DNA of 11,336 nucleotides from an uncultured Nitrososphaera sp. (GCF_946478925.1 NZ_CAMLDP010000063.1:1-11336); one strand, 5' to 3'. Numbered from the stretch's first letter, positions 1 through 6,396 are shown. Notes: generated from the sequence alone by a model not told the origin. Numbers and translations: made by a program.

Positions 1-507
1 GTCTACCCGCAGTTCATACTGCACACGGCTGATATTGCAAACGCCGAGTGCAACATCACCCGGCTTGGAAGAAACGTCCACGACTCGATGCCGGCGTACT
101 GCGTCTCGCAGGCATTAAGCCTCCTTGATGGGGCTACTGCGCCGGCACAATGCAAGGTGGCAGTCCTCGGCCTTGCGTTCCGCGGAGGCGTGTCTGATAC
201 GAGGCTTTCGCCGACCTACAGCGTCATTGATGAATTGAAAAAGGCCGGTGTCGCGGAAATCCGCGTCCACGACCCGATGGTGAAAAGCGACCCTGCGCTA
301 GCAGCAGACGTTGCACTGACGCAGGACCTGCGGGCTGCGCTAAAGGGCGCTGACCTCGTGGTGCTTGCCACCGATCACAAAGAATATCAGAAATTATCAA
401 AGAGCGACACGGGCGACGCGGCGGTGTACGACGGCCGGGGAATGCTCGACGGGACGAAATTTGCCGGCAGGTTTGCGTCGATAGGCAGAAAGAAAAAGAG
501 CGCCTAG
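1..507 (+). CDS. Nucleotide-sugar (UDP-sugar) dehydrogenase, C-terminal part, 5' end outside window
   Basis: An open frame runs from the first base to a TAG stop, giving 168 residues without an N terminus. It belongs to the UDP-glucose/UDP-N-acetylmannosamine dehydrogenase family, which oxidises a nucleotide sugar to its uronic acid with NAD+, feeding surface glycan or N-glycan synthesis in the cytoplasm. What is visible is the end of the central helical dimerisation region (CNITRLGRNVHDSMPAY, matching the family's 'r.iNdsMP.y') and the C-terminal UDP-binding domain: VAVLGLAFRGGVSDTRLSPT matches the family signature 'vLGlaFK...dDtReSP', followed by VHDPMV and the ADLVVLATDH strand. The NAD-binding Rossmann domain and catalytic cysteine would lie upstream and are not seen. 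The protein ends in a basic RKKKSA tail. Whether the substrate is UDP-Glc, UDP-ManNAc or UDP-GlcNAc cannot be decided from this part. Confidence 0.9.
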   Translation, partial: VYPQFILHTADIANAECNITRLGRNVHDSMPAYCVSQALSLLDGATAPAQCKVAVLGLAFRGGVSDTRLSPTYSVIDELKKAGVAEIRVHDPMVKSDPALAADVALTQDLRAALKGADLVVLATDHKEYQKLSKSDTGDAAVYDGRGMLDGTKFAGRFASIGRKKKSA

Positions 508-563
508 CAGTCACATCGCCGGCACAGTGCTCTGCCTGCAATAGGGCTGAAAGGCGCAAGAGA

Positions 564-583
564 AAACCTAGTTAGGTTTAATA
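564..583 (+). promoter_or_regulatory. mtnA promoter: TATA box with adjoining inverted repeat
   Basis: A TTTAATA box (577-583) lies 28-34 bases before the TTG start at 611, the spacing expected for an archaeal promoter with a nearly leaderless transcript. Directly upstream and partly overlapping is the perfect inverted repeat AAACCTA-gt-TAGGTTT (564-579), which covers the position of the BRE. A similar dyad borders the npdG TATA box. No Shine-Dalgarno sequence precedes the start, which fits leaderless translation. The TATA call is by position and composition; regulation through the dyad is inference. Confidence 0.55.
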
Positions 584-610
584 CCGCCCAAGAGGCGTTT
601 TTCTTCCTGC

Positions 611-1660
611 TTGGCTAAAGGCAAGAATCTTGATCTTTTGCTTACTGTCGAATGGAAGGACAACGCCGTCGTCATGATCGACCAGACAAAGCTTCCAAAC
701 AAGCTGGTGCGCATAAAATGCACCGACTACCGCCAGGTTGCGGACGCGATAAAAAAGCTGGTGGTCAGGGGCGCGCCTGCGATAGGCGTAAGTGCCGCGT
801 TGGGGCTTGCGCTTGCCGCGCAGAACAGCAAGGCCAAGACGCTTTCAGAGCTCATGACCGACCTTGACACTGCGTTCAAGGAGCTTCGGGCGACACGCCC
901 GACCGCTGTCAACCTTTTCTGGGCGTTAGAGCGCGTGATGGGAAAAGCCAAGCGCGCCAAGACGCTTGAGGATGCAAGAAAAGCCGTGCTTTCCGAGGCG
1001 CAAAAGATGTGGGAAGAAGATGTAAAAGCCAACAGGGAAATGGGCGCAAACGGCGCAAGGCTGTTTCAAGACGGCGACGTGGTGCTGACGCACTGCAACG
1101 CCGGCTCGCTTGCGACGGTCGCGTACGGCACTGCGCTAGGCGTGATAAGGGCGGCAAGGGAATCGGGCAAGCGCCTGAGCGTCATTGCAACAGAGACGAG
1201 GCCGGTGATGCAGGGGGCAAGGCTCACCGCTTTTGAGCTGCGGCATGATGGGGTGGATGTCAGCCTGATACCAGACACGGCAGTTGGCCACATGATGGCA
1301 AGGGGCGCGATAAAGCGCGTAATCGTTGGCGCGGACAGGGTTCTGCGGACAGGCCATGTCTTTAACAAGATAGGGACTTATCAGGTAGCGATACTTGCAG
1401 GCAGGCACAAGGTGCCGTTCTATGTTGCAGCTCCTCTGTCCACGTTTGACTTTGAAAGCAATCCGACAGATGTCGTGATAGAGGAGCGCTCTGTCGACGA
1501 GGTGGTAAAGGTGGGCAAAAAGAGGGTAGCACCAAAGGGCGTCAGGATATTCAACCCCGCGTTTGACATGACGCCTCCGGAATTGATAACGGGCATCATC
1601 ACAGAAAGGGGCGTGCTAAAGCCGCCCTTTGAAAAGAACCTGAAGGCCCTTCTGGGCTAG
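611..1660 (+). CDS. mtnA: MtnA-like isomerase (S-methyl-5-thioribose-1-phosphate isomerase / aIF2B-related family)
   Basis: This 349-residue protein matches the length of methylthioribose-1-phosphate isomerases, which convert the aldose 5-methylthioribose-1-phosphate to the ribulose form in methionine salvage. Signatures seen: RGAPAIG at 53-59 (phosphate-binding region), TRPTAVNLFWA at 95-105, the catalytic-cysteine motif THCNAG with Cys162, ATETRPVMQGARLTAFEL at 193-210, and GADR with the catalytic Asp242; NKIGTYQ at 252-258 closes the active site. The 80-residue Cys-Asp spacing and the RPTAVNL motif are those of MtnA rather than of the shorter archaeal ribose-1,5-bisphosphate isomerase, where these residues lie near 133 and 202. 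The start is TTG, supported by the TATA box at 577-583 and no better in-frame start. It appears monocistronic: the next gene has its own TATA box. No other methionine-salvage gene is in the window, so substrate (methylthioribose-, deoxyribose- or ribose-type phosphate) remains inferred. Confidence 0.88.
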   Translation: MAKGKNLDLLLTVEWKDNAVVMIDQTKLPNKLVRIKCTDYRQVADAIKKLVVRGAPAIGVSAALGLALAAQNSKAKTLSELMTDLDTAFKELRATRPTAVNLFWALERVMGKAKRAKTLEDARKAVLSEAQKMWEEDVKANREMGANGARLFQDGDVVLTHCNAGSLATVAYGTALGVIRAARESGKRLSVIATETRPVMQGARLTAFELRHDGVDVSLIPDTAVGHMMARGAIKRVIVGADRVLRTGHVFNKIGTYQVAILAGRHKVPFYVAAPLSTFDFESNPTDVVIEERSVDEVVKVGKKRVAPKGVRIFNPAFDMTPPELITGIITERGVLKPPFEKNLKALLG

Positions 1661-1669
1661 CGCGACAAG

Positions 1670-1676
1670 TATTTAT
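1670..1676 (+). promoter_or_regulatory. TATA box for the DUF59-PqqD gene; decides the start codon
   Basis: TATTTAT lies just behind the mtnA stop. Its centre is about 32 bases before ATG 1705, placing the transcript start near 1699. The longer reading frame's GTG at 1678 would fall between the TATA box and the transcript start, so ATG 1705 is preferred. Confidence 0.55.
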
Positions 1677-1704
1677 CGTGTGGCACACAAGTGTACTCTC
1701 GCCA

Positions 1705-2310
1705 ATGTCCGCATCTGCACAGCAGGTCACCGAGGACCAGGTTTACGGCGCGCTAAAGAAGTGTATGGATCCAGAGATCCCGGTAAACGTGGTAGATCTT
1801 GGGCTCATTTACGGGGTTAACATAGCCGACGGCAGAAACGTCGACATCAAGATGACCATGACCACGCGCGGCTGCCCGCTGCATGACACGCTGGTAAGCG
1901 ACGTCAAGCGCTACGTGGGCAAGGTGCCGGGGATCGGCAACATCAACGTCGAGATAGTGTGGGACCCGCCATGGAGCCTTGACAAAATGAACCCGCAGGT
2001 GCGCGAGCAGCTCGGGTTTGGCAAGCCAAAATTGCGCTTTCAGATAGACTATGAAAAGGCAAAGCCTTTGAAGGTGGGCAGGTACGCCAAGCAGGAAGAC
2101 GGCTCGATGATACTTGCAAACGACAAGGACCAGGGGTTCATGGTAAACGAGGCGATAATCGAGTTCTGGAATACGTGCGACGGCACGAAAACGATAAACC
2201 AGCTGACCGACCAGTTCTCTGCAAAACTGGGGATGCCCCGACAGCAGGTGGAGCAGGAAGTCGTGCAACTGGTGCAGCAGCTGCTTGAAGCAGAACTTTT
2301 GAAGGCGTAA
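1705..2310 (+). CDS. DUF59/MIP18-family protein fused to a PqqD-like domain
   Basis: The 201-residue product has two domains. Residues about 8-105 form a DUF59 (MIP18/SufT/PaaD) domain, marked by DPEIPVNVVDLGLIYGV at 22-38, the conserved cysteine in TTRGCPLHD (Cys57), and VWDPPWS at 85-91; members act in Fe-S cluster assembly or delivery in the cytoplasm. Residues about 125-200 look like a PqqD domain, the small winged-helix fold that presents peptide precursors to radical-SAM or other modifying enzymes: MVNEAIIEFWNTCDGTKTI at 146-164 matches the family's 'lN..aa.iw.lcDG..tv..i', and a terminal helix pair ends in LLEAELL. The stop overlaps the ATG of the following methyltransferase (TAATG), so the two are almost certainly translated together. 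An in-frame GTG at 1678 would add nine residues but sits next to the TATA box. The fused domain could be a substrate or partner adaptor for Fe-S maturation; that is inference. Confidence 0.85.
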   Translation: MSASAQQVTEDQVYGALKKCMDPEIPVNVVDLGLIYGVNIADGRNVDIKMTMTTRGCPLHDTLVSDVKRYVGKVPGIGNINVEIVWDPPWSLDKMNPQVREQLGFGKPKLRFQIDYEKAKPLKVGRYAKQEDGSMILANDKDQGFMVNEAIIEFWNTCDGTKTINQLTDQFSAKLGMPRQQVEQEVVQLVQQLLEAELLKA

Positions 2311-2882
2311 TGTCGGAAGAGCCGTCTCTAGTCCCGCCGCACACAAGGACAATAGTGGAACTTGGGTCCGGCGACTGCAGGCTGCTGGAGGCGCTTGCGG
2401 AAAAAGACCCGCAAACCGTGTACATCGGCATAGAGATCGATGGCGAGCAGTGCCGGCAAGCAAAATCGCGCATTTCTTTGCAGAACGTATTTGTCATGCA
2501 GGGCTCTTTTGAAGAGATTATTCCGCGCCTGCCCGACGATTCTGTCGACGGCTTTATCGCAGTCCTGCCCGACCCTGCGTTCATTGACGAAAAAAAGGAG
2601 GAAAAATGGAAGCCGCTCTACAGGGCAGCGTATGCAAAACTAAAGAAGCCTGGCGCGTTCCGGCTCGTGGCGGAAATCACTGACGAGCTCCTTCAGCCTG
2701 TCTCGAACGAGGCGTTTGACAGGTGGTCGATATGGCTAGTCTCGGCGTTTCGCTCGGTCGGCTTCAAGGTTGCCGGGATGACAGAGGGCTCGCCTGTAGA
2801 ATACTCGTCAAGGTGCCTCGACCAGTTCCGGGGCGACCCCGAGCGCATTCGCATAGCGACGCTCGACTTTGTCAAGGAATAG
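2310..2882 (+). CDS. Class I SAM-dependent methyltransferase, TrmB-like
   Basis: This 190-residue protein is a short Rossmann methyltransferase. Motif I is VELGSGDCRLLEAL at 16-29, followed by the second strand YIGIEID at 38-44, whose Glu42 would hold the ribose of S-adenosylmethionine. LPDP at 86-89 stands where TrmB-type tRNA (guanine-N7) methyltransferases have their 'FPDPW' motif, and the KKEEKWK stretch after it resembles the basic segment of that family. The C-terminal half keeps the strand order (FRLVAEITDE, GFKVAGM, RIRIATLDFV). The tryptophan after PDP is absent and the N terminus begins almost at motif I, so it is shorter than bacterial TrmB and may act on another RNA or on a protein. 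It overlaps the DUF59-PqqD gene by one base (TAATG), implying translational coupling, and ends exactly where the opposite-strand winged-helix gene ends, with no gap. Confidence 0.78.
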   Translation: MSEEPSLVPPHTRTIVELGSGDCRLLEALAEKDPQTVYIGIEIDGEQCRQAKSRISLQNVFVMQGSFEEIIPRLPDDSVDGFIAVLPDPAFIDEKKEEKWKPLYRAAYAKLKKPGAFRLVAEITDELLQPVSNEAFDRWSIWLVSAFRSVGFKVAGMTEGSPVEYSSRCLDQFRGDPERIRIATLDFVKE

Positions 2883-3173
2883 CTAATAACCGCCGTCGCC
2901 ATACCCTCCCATTATCTCCAAAAAGCCCCTCATCTTCCAATATGTGTCGAGAAACTCTGTACCCCTCGGGGTTATGCTGTACCTCGTGCCCTCGTCGTCG
3001 GCCATTTTCCTGGCAAGGCCAAAAGAACACAGGTCGTTGGCCATGATGTTGAGCCTGTCAAGCGGGACGCCGACTCCGTAGGATATTCTGGTTATCCTGT
3101 CGGTGCCAAGCCTGATGACCTCAAGTATAGTCGCGTAGATTTCAAGCTTGTTTCTCTTGTTCTTTCTTGCCAT
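2883..3173 (-). CDS. Small winged-helix DNA-binding protein (ArnR1-like)
   Basis: The 96-residue product is almost entirely one winged helix-turn-helix domain. After a basic N terminus (MARKNKRNKLEIYATILEVI), helix 2 and the recognition helix are covered by GTDRITRISYGVGVPLDRLNIMANDLCSFGL (about 23-53), followed by the wing and the family's typical ending YSITPRGTEFLDTYWKM (about 65-81). This matches the ArnR1-like/PadR-like single-domain regulators that thaumarchaea carry in many copies. The C terminus is a short glycine-tyrosine tail. It follows the solenoid gene after 18 bases, and a strong GGAGGT Shine-Dalgarno (complement of 3184-3189) lies 10 bases before the ATG, so the two are probably co-transcribed. 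Its stop codon abuts the stop of the methyltransferase on the other strand. A DNA-binding role is family knowledge; its targets are unknown. Confidence 0.8.
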   Translation of the reverse strand: MARKNKRNKLEIYATILEVIRLGTDRITRISYGVGVPLDRLNIMANDLCSFGLARKMADDEGTRYSITPRGTEFLDTYWKMRGFLEIMGGYGDGGY

Positions 3174-3183
3174 GTGCTGCTGT

Positions 3184-3189
3184 ACCTCC
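3184..3189 (-). promoter_or_regulatory. Shine-Dalgarno sequence of the winged-helix gene
   Basis: On the minus strand GGAGGT precedes the ATG at 3173 with a 10-base spacer and sits in the 18-base gap after the solenoid gene. It is one of only two strong Shine-Dalgarno sequences seen in the window, both before second genes of a unit, which supports an operon here. Confidence 0.65.
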
Positions 3190-3191
3190 GT

Positions 3192-4361
3192 TCACAGCGG
3201 GAACGCGGCAAGGCTGGCAACCTTTTCCGGATTCCTGCATGTGACGTTTTTGCCAGTTTCAAGCCGGCGCGTGTAGGTGGCTTGGCTCACTGTGCCCTCA
3301 TCGTGGATCTCTATCTCGTCTGCGACTATCTTTACTGCCTCGGCGCCTTTTCCAACAATAACTTTTTTCCCATAGACATCCTGCACCCTGCACTTTTTGC
3401 CTAGCTCCACCGTGCCCCCTACAAGCGGCCCCCTGCATTCTGCATGGGATGCTATCCTTATCCCGGCTGCCTTTAGCCCCTCGCTCGTTTCCACTTTGCC
3501 TCCGACCCACGCCCCGCCTGTCAGAATCGCCTTGCCTGCTTTGAACCAGCCTCCTACTCCCATATCCACGCCGGTCAAGGTATCTCGCACCTGGAGGTCC
3601 CCGCCGACTCCGAGCTTGCCTGTCAGCGAGAGAGATCCAGAGATTTTGGTCTCGCCTCCGACCTCAAGCGTTCCGCCGGCGCAGCTCCCGCCAATATCCA
3701 CTAGCCCTCCCACCTTGATCTTTTCGCAGGAAAGGTCGCCAGTGGTGGCGAGCCGCCCTCCCACGTTTATGCTCCTGCCCTTGGCAGAGCCGAGCTCCAC
3801 CTTGCCTCCAACTGTTATACTGTCAAATTCAAGCTCTGACTTGCTCGATAAAGCGCCTCCGACTCTTATCTGGCCCTGTACTGCTCCGCCGCCGATCTCG
3901 GCCCTGCCTCCCGCGCTGAGGTCGGCAAGCCGGGCGCTCTGCACGATTACCTTGCCGCCGACCTTTGCGGACTCGGCGTCCAAGGTGCCTGACACTTCGA
4001 GCGTGCCTCCCACTCTGACAATCCTGCACTTCATCGAACCTGCTTTGATGATGCCTCCTCCGGCCACGTCTTCTGCAGCGATGCTTCCATCGACGTAGAG
4101 CGCGTTTTCGACATCGATAACTCCGTGGACCAGCAGGCTTCCTGCGACCCTTAGCGTTCCCTTTTCAACCTTTAGAGACTTGCACTCTAGGTCGCAGTTT
4201 ACCGTGCAGTCGCCCCTGAAACGCGCGCTGCCTGCGACCGTGACTTTGCCCCCACTGCCCTCGGCCGCTTCTATCCTAGAGTCTTTCTCTGCACTCAGGT
4301 TTCCTTCTATATTTCCAAGGGCGACAGAGCTTCCGTGCTCAACACGAACGTCTTCTTGCAT
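3192..4361 (-). CDS. Bactofilin-like beta-solenoid protein with 17-residue VGG repeats
   Basis: The 389-residue product is built mainly of a short repeat: about 17 residues ending in VGG, for example RLATTGDLSCEKIKVGG, LVDIGGSCAGGTLEVGG and DLQVRDTLTGVDMGVGG. I count about ten near-continuous units through the middle of the protein, with occasional 16- or 18-residue units. The alternating small/hydrophobic pattern and 17-residue period fit right-handed beta-helix rungs of bactofilin (DUF583) polymer-forming proteins, which make cytoskeletal or envelope filaments. The N terminus (MQEDVRVEHGSSVALGNIEGN) resembles the bactofilin opening. No signal peptide or membrane helix is seen, so a cytoplasmic or membrane-associated scaffold is likely. 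ATG 4361 is chosen because a TTTTTAT box (complement of 4384-4390) would start transcription right there; ATG 4370 and GTG 4400 are alternatives. The winged-helix gene follows after 18 bases. Confidence 0.78.
   Translation of the reverse strand: MQEDVRVEHGSSVALGNIEGNLSAEKDSRIEAAEGSGGKVTVAGSARFRGDCTVNCDLECKSLKVEKGTLRVAGSLLVHGVIDVENALYVDGSIAAEDVAGGGIIKAGSMKCRIVRVGGTLEVSGTLDAESAKVGGKVIVQSARLADLSAGGRAEIGGGAVQGQIRVGGALSSKSELEFDSITVGGKVELGSAKGRSINVGGRLATTGDLSCEKIKVGGLVDIGGSCAGGTLEVGGETKISGSLSLTGKLGVGGDLQVRDTLTGVDMGVGGWFKAGKAILTGGAWVGGKVETSEGLKAAGIRIASHAECRGPLVGGTVELGKKCRVQDVYGKKVIVGKGAEAVKIVADEIEIHDEGTVSQATYTRRLETGKNVTCRNPEKVASLAAFPL
3450..4040 (-). repeat. Tandem degenerate repeat encoding 17-residue VGG units
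   Basis: Within the solenoid gene the DNA repeats with a period of about 51 bases, seen on the plus strand as recurring 'cctcc(g/a)ac' (GTNGGAGG on the coding strand). Units have diverged in sequence, so this is an old protein-level repeat rather than a recent tandem duplication. Boundaries are approximate. Confidence 0.65.
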
Positions 4362-4383
4362 GGCTCTCATTCTCCCGGATGTG

Positions 4384-4390
4384 ATAAAAA
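4384..4390 (-). promoter_or_regulatory. Candidate TATA box for the solenoid gene
   Basis: TTTTTAT on the minus strand is centred 26 bases before ATG 4361, the exact distance expected for a leaderless transcript. If the gene instead began at GTG 4400 this box would be inside the coding region, so the assignment also bears on the start choice. Confidence 0.4.
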
Positions 4391-4445
4391 GCTGGCTCAC
4401 TGTACGTGATCACATATTGTGAGTATTGAAAATTGGCTATTGTTG

Positions 4446-4820
4446 TTATTTTTTGTGCCTGTGCGCAGTGTGTTCTGCCATGCACTCTCTTGAGCAGAAT
4501 TCCAGCTCGCAACCCTCGCTTGCGCACGGGACCGGCTCGTGGCCGAACTTTTTGTTGCAGTAAGTGCACCTTGACTCCAGCTCGGGATAGTTGCGGTTCA
4601 TGTACGGCCCGCAGTTGCGCTTTTCCCGGAACCATAGCACTTCAAGGTTCATTTTTTCTGCGTGCGTCAGAACAGTATCATACGCCTCGTAGTAGCCAGG
4701 CGCATAGAACTGGCGTACAAACATCGAGCCTTCCGGGCCTCTGCCTGAAGGGTTCCTGAACGCGACCAGCCACTTTTCGGCAGGTACGTCGCCCTCGCCT
4801 GCAAGTTTCTTCTTCTTCAT
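4446..4820 (-). CDS. Small protein with C-terminal MYND-like zinc finger
   Basis: I do not recognise this 124-residue protein as a named family. Its last 40 residues form a cysteine/histidine cluster: CTYC, then PVPC-x4-C, FCSREC and HTAHRH, i.e. C-x2-C-x10-C-x4-C-x4-C-x3-C-x3-H-x2-H. The FCSREC-x3-H part closely resembles MYND or HIT-type zinc fingers, which hold two zinc ions and mediate protein contacts. The N-terminal 75 residues (WLVAFRNPSGRGPEGSMFVRQFY, then a helix DTVLTHAEKMNLEVLW) are probably a small alpha/beta domain. The ATG at 4820 overlaps the glyS stop by one base (TGATG), implying co-translation with glycyl-tRNA synthetase; a GTG directly upstream (4823) is an alternative. No Shine-Dalgarno sequence or separate promoter is evident. 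A link to translation is suggested only by this coupling. Confidence 0.75.
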   Translation of the reverse strand: MKKKKLAGEGDVPAEKWLVAFRNPSGRGPEGSMFVRQFYAPGYYEAYDTVLTHAEKMNLEVLWFREKRNCGPYMNRNYPELESRCTYCNKKFGHEPVPCASEGCELEFCSRECMAEHTAHRHKK

Positions 4821-6298
4821 CACTTGATCTGGAGCGAGGCGCGCATAAAGCCAGAGAGCTCGGCCGCCTTGACCCTTTCCTGCTGCATGCTGTCGCGGTG
4901 GCGCACGGTGACCGTGTCGTCCTGCATAGTCTGCGGGTCGACCGTGATTGCAAAGGGCGCGCCGACCTCTTCAAGCCGCCTGTAGCGCCTGCCTATCGAG
5001 CCGGACTCGTCGTAAAAAGTGTCAAAGTCAAGTTTCAATCCCGAATGAATCCTGCGGGCCTTTTCCCCCAGACCGTCCTTGGTCATGAGCGGGAGAACGC
5101 CCACTAGCACCGGCGCAAGGTACGGCCTCAACTTCAGAACTGCCCTCGTCTCGTCCTTTACCTGCTCCTCGTAGTACGAGTGCTCCAGGATTGTGTAGAG
5201 GCTCCTATCGATTCCCATCGAGAGCTCAAATACATGGGGGAGGACCTTTTGCTGGTCTGCCGGGTCTACTACTTCGAGTTTCTGCTTGCTAGTGGTAGCA
5301 TGTCCTTTAAGGTCATAGTCAGAGCGGTAGTTGCACGCGACAAGCTCCAGCCAGCCCGTGCTCGTCTGCACCTCAAAGTCAAACGCGACAGAGGCGTAGA
5401 ACGCCTTTTCCTCGTCGGAGAGCCGGCGGAACCTGCTCTTTGTTATGTCGATACCTGTCTTTTCGTAGAATTGCGTGAGGAGCGAAAGGTAGTACGCGAC
5501 CAGCTTGTTTGGCACGAGGCCCTTTGCTATGGCCTGCTCTGCGGTCACTGTAGTTATTTCAGAATCGCCGTCTTTGAACAGACGCAGCGTTGTGCCCTTT
5601 ACTTCTTCAAAGCGCGGCATGTCATCCAGTTTTGTCGGGTTGCAAAACACCTCTATTTCTGCCTGGTAAAACTCGCGCAGCCTCAAAAGCGACTGCCTCG
5701 GCGCTATCTCGTTGCGAAAGCTCTTGCCAATCTGCGCTATCCCAAGCGGCAGCCTGCCGCGCATCGTCTTGAACACCCTGCTGAAATCGACAAATATCGT
5801 CTGGCACGTCTCAGGGCGCAGATACGCCTCTTCTGCCGCCGGTCCGATGCCGACTCGAAACATCATGTTGAACCTGCTGACGTTACCCAGCTCGCCCTTG
5901 CAGTTCTGGCATTTCAGCCCGTGCTTTTTTATCAGGGCATCAATGTCCTCGTTTGAAAGCCTCTCAGGCACGCGCTCGCCGGTCTTTTCCTCGATAAAGC
6001 GGTCCGCGCGGAAAATAGAGCCGCATTTCGTACATTTCATTATCGGGTCTGTAAAGTTGCCGAGGTGTCCCGACGCGACAAAGACGCTCTTGCTCATTAT
6101 CTGGCAGCCGTCTATCTCCATCATGCCGTCGCGCCTGACAAGCTCGCGCCTCCAAAGCTCGATGAACTTGTTCTTTAGAGAGACGCCTGTGGGCCCATAC
6201 TCCCAGAACCCCGCCGGGGCGTCGGAATAAATTTCGCAACTTGGAAAGTAGAAACCGCGCTCAAGGGCCAGCTTCATGACCTTGTCGTAATCTGACAT
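4820..6298 (-). CDS. glyS: Glycyl-tRNA synthetase, archaeal/eukaryotic alpha2 type
   Basis: The enzyme charges tRNA-Gly with glycine using ATP in the cytoplasm. It is a class IIa synthetase of the single-chain type: the N terminus YFPSCEIY...AGFWEYGPTGVSLKNKF is diagnostic. A four-cysteine zinc site follows (CTKC at 89-92 and CQNC at 130-133 in the chosen numbering), then motif 2 around FRNE at 194-197 within QIGKSFRNEIAPRQSLLRLRE, motif 3 with GIDRSLY at 362-368, and the anticodon-binding domain from about 393 to 485. The chosen ATG at 6298 starts MSDYDKVMKLALERGFYF, the usual start of archaeal members, and lies 29 bases past a TTTAAAT box (6327-6333). An upstream ATG at 6343 would add 15 residues (MGIDLKPVERRLLFA) and remains possible. 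The zinc-finger gene follows with a one-base overlap. It is divergent from the aminotransferase gene. Confidence 0.96.
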   Translation of the reverse strand: MSDYDKVMKLALERGFYFPSCEIYSDAPAGFWEYGPTGVSLKNKFIELWRRELVRRDGMMEIDGCQIMSKSVFVASGHLGNFTDPIMKCTKCGSIFRADRFIEEKTGERVPERLSNEDIDALIKKHGLKCQNCKGELGNVSRFNMMFRVGIGPAAEEAYLRPETCQTIFVDFSRVFKTMRGRLPLGIAQIGKSFRNEIAPRQSLLRLREFYQAEIEVFCNPTKLDDMPRFEEVKGTTLRLFKDGDSEITTVTAEQAIAKGLVPNKLVAYYLSLLTQFYEKTGIDITKSRFRRLSDEEKAFYASVAFDFEVQTSTGWLELVACNYRSDYDLKGHATTSKQKLEVVDPADQQKVLPHVFELSMGIDRSLYTILEHSYYEEQVKDETRAVLKLRPYLAPVLVGVLPLMTKDGLGEKARRIHSGLKLDFDTFYDESGSIGRRYRRLEEVGAPFAITVDPQTMQDDTVTVRHRDSMQQERVKAAELSGFMRASLQIK

Positions 6299-6326
6299 TG
6301 CAAAAAGCAGGCGGCGCTCCACTGGC

Positions 6327-6333
6327 TTTAAAT
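6327..6333 (-). promoter_or_regulatory. Candidate TATA box for glyS
   Basis: ATTTAAA on the minus strand is centred 32 bases before ATG 6298, predicting a leader of about six bases. It competes with the weaker GATAAATT element at 6362-6369, which is too close to ATG 6343 for normal archaeal spacing. Confidence 0.45.
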
Positions 6334-6361
6334 CTATTCCCATTCAGCCACGACGCATAAC

Positions 6362-6369
6362 AATTTATC
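6362..6369 (+). promoter_or_regulatory. TATA-like element in the glyS/aminotransferase divergent gap
   Basis: AATTTATC lies 28-35 bases before the TTG start of the aminotransferase gene, right for a plus-strand TATA box with a short or absent leader. Read on the minus strand (GATAAATT) it could also serve the longer glyS form, though its spacing to ATG 6343 is short. The gap between the two longest reading frames is only 53 bases. Confidence 0.5.
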
Positions 6370-6396
6370 TCGGTCAGCCAGTCCCCAATGTGCTAG

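Noticed and set aside
1678..1704. GTG start adding nine residues to the DUF59-PqqD protein
   Set aside because: The codon directly follows the TATA box (1670-1676), so it would precede the expected transcript start.
1753..2463. Minus-strand 236-residue frame
   Set aside because: Antisense to the DUF59-PqqD and methyltransferase genes, both of which have clear motifs; His/Leu/Arg-rich shadow composition.
3397..4098. Plus-strand 233-residue Pro/Ser-rich frame
   Set aside because: It is the complement of the VGG-repeat gene; its periodic Pro-Pro-Thr pattern is the antisense image of the Gly-Gly repeats, with no start signal.
5180..5956. Plus-strand 258-residue frame opposite glyS
   Set aside because: Antisense to well-conserved synthetase domains, with a composition typical of a shadow frame and no family signature.
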